Source: a bacterium
Lineage (GTDB): Bacteria; 4484-113; JAGGVC01
Direction of reading: 5' to 3'
Length of the DNA: 29,151 bases
Assembly: GCA_039961635.1 (NCBI GenBank)
Contig: JABRWB010000043.1
Coordinates: 1-29,151 of the forward strand
How positions within the stretch are numbered: the first letter of the stretch is position 1; every line of letters starts with the position of its first letter. The translations under genes were made by a program, and so were the position numbers. Below are positions 23,551 to 29,151 of the stretch, piece after piece. The notes under the pieces were generated by a model. That model worked only from the letters and a program-made list of their open reading frames with translations, did no database searches and had not been told where the DNA came from.

Positions 23551-23583
23551 CTAGTTCACCTGCTTTCAACTTCAAGCAAACGG

Positions 23584-23589
23584 ATTATA
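23584..23589 (-). promoter_or_regulatory. Extended -10 of the cytochrome-U32 operon
   Basis: The minus strand reads TGATATAAT, a perfect extended -10. The leader would be about 27 bases and carries the AGGTGA ribosome site. Confidence 0.6.
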
Positions 23590-23693
23590 TCACCTGATTG
23601 TAGTCCGTGATACCGGCTCTTGCCTCCTGAAAGCCGTCCTTAGTAACATTTGCACGAGCGCCACTATTCCGGAACTGCGTCCCCGAATGCCGA

Positions 23694-23699
23694 TATAAT
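23694..23699 (+). promoter_or_regulatory. -10 element of the leuC-type gene
   Basis: A perfect TATAAT with predicted start near 23706, leaving about 15-20 bases before the first candidate starts (GTG 23721, ATG 23727). It is back-to-back with the cytochrome promoter 105 bases away. Confidence 0.5.
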
Positions 23700-23726
23700 C
23701 GCCCTGCGGCCTCCCGCGGGGTGCAT

Positions 23727-24995
23727 ATGTACGGCCAGGGTATGACTGTAATCGAGAAGATAATCTCCGCCCATGCGGGCGAAGACGTCCACGAGGGCAG
23801 AATAGCCTGGGTTTCGCTTGACGTCGTCAGCGCCCGTGACTTCGGCGGCGCGAACGTCGTCAAGAACTTCGAGGAGTCCTTCGGCGATTCGCCCGTAGGC
23901 GATCCTTCCCGCACATTTTTCACCTTCGATTGCAACGTACCAGCGAACACCATCGGCTACGCGGACAACCAGCACCGATGCCGCCATTTCGCCCGCAAGC
24001 ACGGCCTCCGCGTTTTCGACGTGGATGCCGGCATCGGCAGCCACGTCATGATCGAGGAGGGCATCGCGCTCCCCGGAACCATCGTCGTCGGCACCGACAG
24101 CCACCTGAACCTGCTCGGCGCGGTCGGCTGTTTGGGACAGGGGATGGGCGACATAGACATCGCCTACGCCTTCCGCCACGCCCGTACCTGGTTCGAAGTT
24201 CCGCCTTCCGTGCGCATCGAGCTGTCGGGCAACCTTCCCGAAGGCGCCGGCGCGAAAGACCTCACGCTTTACCTCGTCGGCAAGCTCGGCGCAAGCGGTC
24301 TTCTGGGAAAAAGCGCCGAAATATACGGCCCGGCGGTGGATGCGCTCGATCTCGCGGGGCGCATCACGCTCGCCAGCATGGGCACCGAGATGGGCGCGAT
24401 CTCGCTTTTCATCTGTCCCGGCGAATCCACGCTCGCCGAAATCGGAAATCTCTGCGGAAAGAAAATTGACAAGGCCGCTTGCGATCTTCTCACGCCGGAC
24501 GCCGAAGCGGAATATGAAGTCGTATACGAGTTCGACGTATCGGGAATCGAGCCGCTCGCGGCCTGCCCGCCCAAGCCGGACAACGTGCGCCCCGTTTCGG
24601 AACTCGCCGCGCGGAAAATTCCGGTGGACGGCGTCGTCGTCGGAAGCTGCACGGGCGGCCGCGCCGAAGATATCCGGGAGTTCGCCGCGATAGTCGCGAA
24701 GCACGGCATCGCGCCCGGCGTGATGGCCAAGGTCGCGCCCGCCACCCGCCGAGTCTACCGGGAGCTACTTGCGGACGGAACCATAAACACTCTGGTAGAC
24801 GCCGGCGCGATCATAATCAACCAGGGCTGCGCGGGATGCGCCGCGGGCCAGGTCGGGATGACCGGCGAGCGCGAGGTGCAGGTCACGACCGGCAACCGCA
24901 ACTTCGCGGGGAAGCAGGGCAAGGGGGATACCTATCTTGCGAGCGCACGCACCGCGGGATATTCCGCCGCGCATGGATTCGTCTGCTGCGGGTAG
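23727..24995 (+). CDS. leuC: Aconitase-family dehydratase large subunit (3-isopropylmalate dehydratase/homoaconitase type)
   Basis: About 417-422 residues, the size of the compact archaeal-type LeuC/HacA branch rather than the 465-residue enterobacterial LeuC. Cysteines for the [4Fe-4S] cluster are present: GSCTGGR (Cys303) and NQGCAGCAAGQ (Cys363, Cys366), numbered from ATG 23742. GTDSHLNLLGAVGCLGQGMGDIDIA and the final HGFVCCG are also typical. It isomerises 2-isopropylmalate in leucine synthesis or a homologous acid; the substrate of this subgroup is hard to call. Start: ATG 23727 has GGGG five bases upstream; ATG 23742 fits the family best. A small LeuD-type subunit is required, but none is in the window. 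Confidence 0.85.
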   Translation: MYGQGMTVIEKIISAHAGEDVHEGRIAWVSLDVVSARDFGGANVVKNFEESFGDSPVGDPSRTFFTFDCNVPANTIGYADNQHRCRHFARKHGLRVFDVDAGIGSHVMIEEGIALPGTIVVGTDSHLNLLGAVGCLGQGMGDIDIAYAFRHARTWFEVPPSVRIELSGNLPEGAGAKDLTLYLVGKLGASGLLGKSAEIYGPAVDALDLAGRITLASMGTEMGAISLFICPGESTLAEIGNLCGKKIDKAACDLLTPDAEAEYEVVYEFDVSGIEPLAACPPKPDNVRPVSELAARKIPVDGVVVGSCTGGRAEDIREFAAIVAKHGIAPGVMAKVAPATRRVYRELLADGTINTLVDAGAIIINQGCAGCAAGQVGMTGEREVQVTTGNRNFAGKQGKGDTYLASARTAGYSAAHGFVCCG

Positions 24996-25030
24996 CGGAT
25001 TGCCGTTTTGCGATTTCGCTGCGAATCAAT

Positions 25031-25057
25031 ATAAAAGGCAGGGGATTGTCCCCCGCC
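25031..25057 (-). terminator. Intrinsic terminator of the tail-fibre-like operon
   Basis: On the minus strand GGCGGGGGA (25057-25049) pairs with TCCCCTGCC (25045-25037), one G-T pair included, and TTTTAT follows. It lies about 50 bases past the stop of the 82-residue gene. Confidence 0.75.
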
Positions 25058-25107
25058 CCAATGCGACCGATAATTCCGCCGCTGCGGAAATGAGAAAAGC
25101 CTGGTAG

Positions 25108-25356
25108 TTACTTCTTCGCCCGCGGCTTGCGCGTCGGTTTCTTCCTTGGCGTTTCGGATTCTGCCACCGGCGTGACTTCCTCCGGTGCGGCATTCGCAGC
25201 TTCCTGCGTCGCCGCCCAGTAATCCGCAATCGCCTTGATCGTGTTGGGAGTCAGCGTTACCGCATCCTCAAGCTTGTAATGGTGCAATACCAGATTCCCG
25301 CCCTGCGCGGGAATAAGCCTCACGATGTCCGCATCCCTGCCGCGCGCTTCGGCCAT
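25108..25356 (-). CDS. Small 82-residue protein with a basic tail, unknown
   Basis: The start is ATG 25356, with AGGAGG six bases upstream; a longer open frame exists but lacks a ribosome site. Residues 1-45 (MAEARGRDADIVRLIPAQGG then NLVLHHYKLEDAV and a predicted helix TPNTIKAIADYWAATQ) look folded. Residues 46-82 are Pro/Ala/Glu-rich, ending in the Lys/Arg-rich PRKKPTRKPRAKK. I recognise no family. It follows the tail-fibre-like gene by 14 bases and shares its terminator, so it is second in that operon and may be its assembly partner or accessory subunit (inference). Confidence 0.75.
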   Translation of the reverse strand: MAEARGRDADIVRLIPAQGGNLVLHHYKLEDAVTLTPNTIKAIADYWAATQEAANAAPEEVTPVAESETPRKKPTRKPRAKK

Positions 25357-25370
25357 TTCTTTCCTCCTTG

Positions 25371-26081
25371 CTACGTCTCGTCCGGGGCGTACATGGGAAT
25401 CCAGCCCACCCCGGCGGTGCTTGAGCACTTCACCATGCACACGAACCGCCATCCCACCGAGCTCTTCGAGAACGGAGGCAAAGCGTTTCCGTCTCCCGGC
25501 TCGGTGGAGATGTTCTTCGTGAAATTGGCCGCGGACGTGCCGAAGAAAGCCATGAAAATCGCATCTTCGTCGTCCTGGATCCACTCTGCGACGGGAAGGT
25601 TGGAATCGGTGCTGAACTGCTTAACCGAAAACCGCGCCTGCGCGGTGTGAACCACGTTGCCGGAAATCAGCACCTTGTCCGCGCTGGCGTCCACCAGGAA
25701 CAACCCGGAGAGCGTGTCGCCCTCTACCCGAAAGTCGTTATCGCCGCCGTCCTCGTTGATAACCACCGACTTGCTGAAAGTTGCCGCGTCGGCCACAAGT
25801 AGCGTCCCGGCTACGTGCAACTTAGCGCTTGGGGAGTTCGTACCTATCCCTACGCGGTCCGCACCTGCGTCTATGAACAACAGGTTCTGGTCCGTGTCGC
25901 CCTCGAAACGAGAGTCCAAGTCCTGCCCGTCGTCGTTGACCGTGATCTGATCGAGATGACCCGCGTCCCATGGACTTGCCACGGTACCGCACCTGCCGGT
26001 GGAGTTCGGGATGATGTTTTTGTTCGCGTCCGCCGGCTGAATGTCGGTCAGGCCGCTTGTCTGCCAATTTGCCACTGCCAT
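25371..26081 (-). CDS. Tail-fibre/adhesin-like repeat protein
   Basis: A 236-residue protein with no signal peptide. Two repeats of a fibre motif are visible: DSRFEGDTDQNLLFIDAGAD followed by RVGIGTNSPSAKLHVAG (about 57-93), and DFRVEGDTLSGLFLVDASAD followed by KVLISGNVV (about 110-138). VGIGTxxPxxxLxVxG blocks are common in phage tail fibres and other trimeric beta-structured fibres. The C-terminal 90 residues (with W, C and GWIPMYAPDET) form an unrecognised domain, perhaps a tip. ATG 26081 has a near-ideal AAGGAGGTGA five bases upstream. The next gene downstream is the 82-residue protein. No capsid, portal or integrase genes are near. It may be a domesticated or transferred fibre. Confidence 0.75.
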   Translation of the reverse strand: MAVANWQTSGLTDIQPADANKNIIPNSTGRCGTVASPWDAGHLDQITVNDDGQDLDSRFEGDTDQNLLFIDAGADRVGIGTNSPSAKLHVAGTLLVADAATFSKSVVINEDGGDNDFRVEGDTLSGLFLVDASADKVLISGNVVHTAQARFSVKQFSTDSNLPVAEWIQDDEDAIFMAFFGTSAANFTKNISTEPGDGNALPPFSKSSVGWRFVCMVKCSSTAGVGWIPMYAPDET

Positions 26082-26172
26082 TAGAATCACCTCCTTCTTT
26101 CCAGGTTGGAAGGGACAAACATCGCAATTAAAACTCCGAAAACCGTAAAATCAAGCTTCCACATAATTCATT

Positions 26173-26197
26173 ACAACGTTTAACAACTTTTCACAAC
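26173..26197. repeat. Three ACAAC repeats at 10-bp spacing
   Basis: ACAAC occurs at 26173-26177, 26183-26187 and 26193-26197 (GTTGT on the minus strand), each exactly one helical turn apart. They lie about 100 bases upstream of the tail-fibre-like gene and just past the stop of the PKD lipoprotein gene. A helically phased binding site for a regulator is possible. Confidence 0.5.
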
Positions 26198-29113
26198 CTA
26201 CAAAGGAGCGTCGCGCGTGCAAAGGACAACCCTCAGGTCGACGCTGTTTCCTCCCGCAACGTATATTTTGTCTTCCGAAGCCGCTATGGCGAAGATTTCG
26301 AAGTCCGCCATGTTTGAATCCACCGCCTCAAGCAGGTAGCCGCCTCCGTAATCGAACAAAAAAGCAGGCTTTAGGCCGTCCGGCGCGCTCCAGGGCGCAA
26401 GGTAGCACCAATTCTGCCCTAGCTCAGCTACGCGCATCGGACTCTGTAAGTTATCGCCCTCGTTAAGCGCCAGATTATGCGCCTTCCATGAATTTCCCTC
26501 CAAGAAATACCTTCTAAGCAATTCCGAGGCAGGCCGGATGTGGATTCCAGGAGTATCGTTCACGTATGTAAGCAAAGAATCATCTCCACTTTGAATGATT
26601 ACAACCTCGCGCAGGAATTCGGCTTCCGGACGGGAATAGAAGCAAAGGTTTCGGTCCTCGTCCGCGAGCAAAATCGGCTCGTCGCCGCGGTATTCGATTC
26701 CGTAGCATCGAATCATTGCTGCGGGCGAGGATGCGAACGGGTTGCTTTGACTTACGGCTGTGCCTTCAAGCTCCGCAAGGTTGTATTCGTCGCCATCGCT
26801 GCCATTCCGATAGATGAATGCGATTTTGCCCGAATCGCTTGCGGCGAGCCAGCCGCTTTGGTAATAGATGTCGTTCATGAATCCGCCAGCGTATACGGTT
26901 TCAAACTCCCCTTCCGGGGTTCTCTTGACGATTATTGCCTGATTCCATGGGCTGGACGATTCGATATAACTTCCAAACAGCAACGTGCCATCCGCCTGAA
27001 ATATCGGGCGTGTTGGCATTCCATACTGATTTTCCGGTACGTCAATGTAAAAATCCTCAAACCGCCATGGCTGGCCGGCGGAAATTTGCTTCCACGCCAG
27101 CCTGATTCGTTCCCTGTGCTCGCTGTATGGAAAACTCACATCTGTCACCCGATAAATCACGCAAATCTCACCGGTTGCCGGAGATACCGCAACTTCCATC
27201 CCCAAGCCCCAATTTTTAAGAAGGGTGCTGACGTCAAACCCGCTGCCCTTGTATATCTCCTGCACCGTTTGCTTCTGCCAGTAAAGGTTCGGCGAATCGG
27301 CGACAATCGTGACGGTGCTTTCATTCCACAGTCCGGTGTCGTCAACTACCCGCAGTTTCGCTCGCCAGTAGCCCGCCTCGTATGTGCGGGTCAGGTTTGT
27401 CGGAACGGAGGACTGCCAGTCGAATGTGCCATTTCCGTCGAAATCCCATTCATAGCTTACGATTTCCCCGTCGGGATCGTACGAAAGGTTGCATCCCAGC
27501 GCAACCTCAAGCGGCGCGTCGCCGATATTCGGCCATGCCCTGGCTTCCGCCTTCGGGGGCCATTGCTCCACCGGACCGCCTCCGGGTGGATAAACGCGGA
27601 CGCTGACGCTTCGCGTGGCGGACATAAACGAGTTGTCGGTGACGCGGGCGATGCAGTTGAAGCTTCCCACGTTGCTCTGCGTGAACAGCCGGGACGCCGC
27701 GCCCTTGGTGGGTGTGAAGTCCCGGAATATGCCGTCTCCAAAGTCCCATTCGTACGAGACGATTGTACCGTCAATGTCGGTTGCTCCGATGACGAAGTTG
27801 GCCGTGAAGGGCGCCTCGCCTTCGTCCGGAGAAGCCGTCGCGCTGATAATCGGGGCGATGCCGCCAGGCGCGTTAACAAATATGGAGAAGATTTTCTGGC
27901 CGATTGCTCCGCCATCGTCCGTTACGCGCAGAACCGCGTTGTAGCGACCGGGCGACGAATAATCGGCAAATGCAATGCCAAAGGTGCCGGTGTAGTCCGC
28001 AAAATCCCCGGTTCCAAAAAAATCCCATTCGTATTTGACAATTTGGCCGTCAGTGTCGTAACTTGCATCGCCTTCAAATGTCACGGTCAGCGGCGCGGTT
28101 CCCTGCTCCGGAGTCGCGCTGCCGCGCGCCACGGGCGGGACGTTGCCGGTTCCGGTATTGAATATTGCTTCGTTCGAGTATTCGCCCTGCGCGCCAAGCG
28201 AATCGAGCGGCGCGACGCGGAATTTCGTCCCGTCGAGAACGGGCGGAAGCACTCCCCCCTCCCCGTCGCCGAGCGTGACGCTGAAAGTCTTGAATCCGCC
28301 GGAGGGCGGAAGCGTTGCGCTTGCGAACATGACTCGGCTTTCGGTCGGGACGCTCTGCCAGACGGTATCGCCGGGGGGGAGGAATTCGATTGTGTAGCTC
28401 TGCACCATCGCGAGATAATTCAGCGCGATGGGGGTCACGTCGTCAATCCACACCTCGCCGCTGCCGGAGCCGTCAACGACGCGCTCGGCATCGTCGTTCG
28501 TTCCGTCGTTAGTCAATGCGCCGAAGTTGAGAGCTATCGGCGTAACGTCGGATATCCCCACTTCGCCGTCCTGGTTGTAGTCGCCCTTGTTTGCGTAAGT
28601 CCACGAGAGCGATATCTTCCCCGTCTCCGCCGCGGCTGACGCGGCCAGATCGCTTACGATTCCGAATCCCTCTCTCGGCGCAATCGAGGCCATACGCTCC
28701 CCCCCCGCATATGCGGTGGAAACCGGCGATAAATCGAACCTCTCCGAATTGGCAAAGTACGGATCGCGGGCGAGAGAAGCGGGGAGCCTGACCTTCCCCT
28801 TTTCCGGCGTGCCGTATATGCGCATTATCTCCTCGAAGAACCGATCCGTCAGCCGGTCCAGCCGCGTGTCGTAGTCCATCGCGGCGAGCTTCGCATCCTT
28901 GCGCGATAAATCTTCCGCATCGGGGATTCCCAAATCCCGCGCGATTTCGACGGGAGACGAGGCGGGCGGAGCCGCATCCGGGGACGGCGAGGGCGCGGGC
29001 CTGCCGCCGGACCTGCCGCAGGATAAAACCGCCAGGGAAAGGAGCAAAACGAAAACGCATGAGTACGCAAAACCCCGGCGGCGGTTGAGCGCCGGCATGA
29101 ACGATGATGCCAT
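26198..29113 (-). CDS. Large PKD-domain lipoprotein with paired dockerin-like EF-hand module
   Basis: A 971-residue predicted lipoprotein (VLSC, Cys32), with a Pro/Ser linker after the anchor. Residues 172-236 hold two EF-hand-type loops: DYNQDGEVGISD (178-189, complete) and DGSGSGEVWIDD (214-225, with Ser at two ligand positions), followed by TPIALNF and TPIALNY. An FN3-like segment (about 238-325) ends in SNEAIFNT. Three PKD domains follow (about 327-415, 418-510, 515-605), each with YEWDF. The last 360 residues look like a repeated-blade beta-propeller (sialidase-like) and are not assigned. ATG 29113 has GGAGG eight bases upstream. PKD domains mediate surface or matrix contacts; the overall role is inferred as surface assembly or binding. 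Confidence 0.87.
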   Translation of the reverse strand: MASSFMPALNRRRGFAYSCVFVLLLSLAVLSCGRSGGRPAPSPSPDAAPPASSPVEIARDLGIPDAEDLSRKDAKLAAMDYDTRLDRLTDRFFEEIMRIYGTPEKGKVRLPASLARDPYFANSERFDLSPVSTAYAGGERMASIAPREGFGIVSDLAASAAAETGKISLSWTYANKGDYNQDGEVGISDVTPIALNFGALTNDGTNDDAERVVDGSGSGEVWIDDVTPIALNYLAMVQSYTIEFLPPGDTVWQSVPTESRVMFASATLPPSGGFKTFSVTLGDGEGGVLPPVLDGTKFRVAPLDSLGAQGEYSNEAIFNTGTGNVPPVARGSATPEQGTAPLTVTFEGDASYDTDGQIVKYEWDFFGTGDFADYTGTFGIAFADYSSPGRYNAVLRVTDDGGAIGQKIFSIFVNAPGGIAPIISATASPDEGEAPFTANFVIGATDIDGTIVSYEWDFGDGIFRDFTPTKGAASRLFTQSNVGSFNCIARVTDNSFMSATRSVSVRVYPPGGGPVEQWPPKAEARAWPNIGDAPLEVALGCNLSYDPDGEIVSYEWDFDGNGTFDWQSSVPTNLTRTYEAGYWRAKLRVVDDTGLWNESTVTIVADSPNLYWQKQTVQEIYKGSGFDVSTLLKNWGLGMEVAVSPATGEICVIYRVTDVSFPYSEHRERIRLAWKQISAGQPWRFEDFYIDVPENQYGMPTRPIFQADGTLLFGSYIESSSPWNQAIIVKRTPEGEFETVYAGGFMNDIYYQSGWLAASDSGKIAFIYRNGSDGDEYNLAELEGTAVSQSNPFASSPAAMIRCYGIEYRGDEPILLADEDRNLCFYSRPEAEFLREVVIIQSGDDSLLTYVNDTPGIHIRPASELLRRYFLEGNSWKAHNLALNEGDNLQSPMRVAELGQNWCYLAPWSAPDGLKPAFLFDYGGGYLLEAVDSNMADFEIFAIAASEDKIYVAGGNSVDLRVVLCTRDAPL

Positions 29114-29151
29114 TTTGTATACCTCCAGCTTGTAAGCGAGGGACGACCGGA
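29114..29151 (-). promoter_or_regulatory. Ribosome site and leader of the PKD lipoprotein
   Basis: Only 38 bases remain to the window edge. They hold the GGAGG ribosome site; any promoter lies outside the window. Confidence 0.5.

Noticed and set aside
26540-28639. 699-codon plus-strand frame opposite the PKD lipoprotein
   Set aside because: Antisense shadow in GC-rich sequence; the opposite strand encodes clear PKD and EF-hand motifs, and this frame lacks a ribosome site.
1-29151. CRISPR array, insertion sequence, integrase or attachment site
   Set aside because: No regularly spaced repeats, transposase motifs, or duplicated tRNA 3' end were seen; tRNA-Leu has no nearby copy of its 3' end or integrase.

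Overview
The window looks like a chromosomal segment of an uncultured, high-GC, Gram-negative (diderm) bacterium. KdsB (CMP-KDO synthesis for LPS), four predicted lipoproteins and two c-type cytochromes point to a cell with an outer membrane and periplasmic or anaerobic-style electron transfer. HslUV and a condensin-type SMC mark it as bacterial. No phylum can be assigned from sequence alone. I see no rRNA, CRISPR array, transposase or integrase.

Layout. 1-3.2 kb: a large glycine-rich lipoprotein (-) with its own terminator. 3.4-4.7 kb: a secreted octahaem cytochrome (+), then tRNA-Leu(CAG) and a histidine phosphatase. 5.5-8.5 kb: a block of minus-strand genes (small Lys-rich protein, subtilase lipoprotein, tautomerase, GNAT). 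8.6-10.7 kb: the hslVU operon (-). 10.8-11.9 kb: a secreted CAP-domain protein (+). 12-13.6 kb: a thioredoxin-fold protein, an AT-rich gap with a perfect inverted repeat, and a second dockerin-like lipoprotein. 13.9-14.06 kb: a pyrimidine tract and a cluster of DnaA-box sequences. 14.3-18.3 kb: an unusually long SMC. 18.5-21 kb: an ABC-2 ATPase/permease pair. 21-23.6 kb: kdsB, and a membrane cytochrome coupled to a U32-family protein. 23.7-25 kb: a LeuC-type dehydratase. 25.1-26.1 kb: a two-gene operon with a tail-fibre-like protein. 26.2-29.1 kb: a third dockerin-like lipoprotein with PKD domains.

The most distinctive theme is a composite module shared by three otherwise dissimilar lipoproteins (400-3180, 12634-13572, 26198-29113). 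It is a pair of EF-hand-type calcium loops, each followed by the signature TPIALNY or a close variant, then a fibronectin-III-like strand-rich segment. This looks like a lineage-specific cell-surface display or anchoring module.

A second theme is two modes of translation start. Several genes (phosphatase, CAP protein, ABC ATPase, kdsB) have a -10 hexamer only 6-9 nt before the start codon and no Shine-Dalgarno, as in leaderless mRNAs. Others have near-perfect Shine-Dalgarno sequences.
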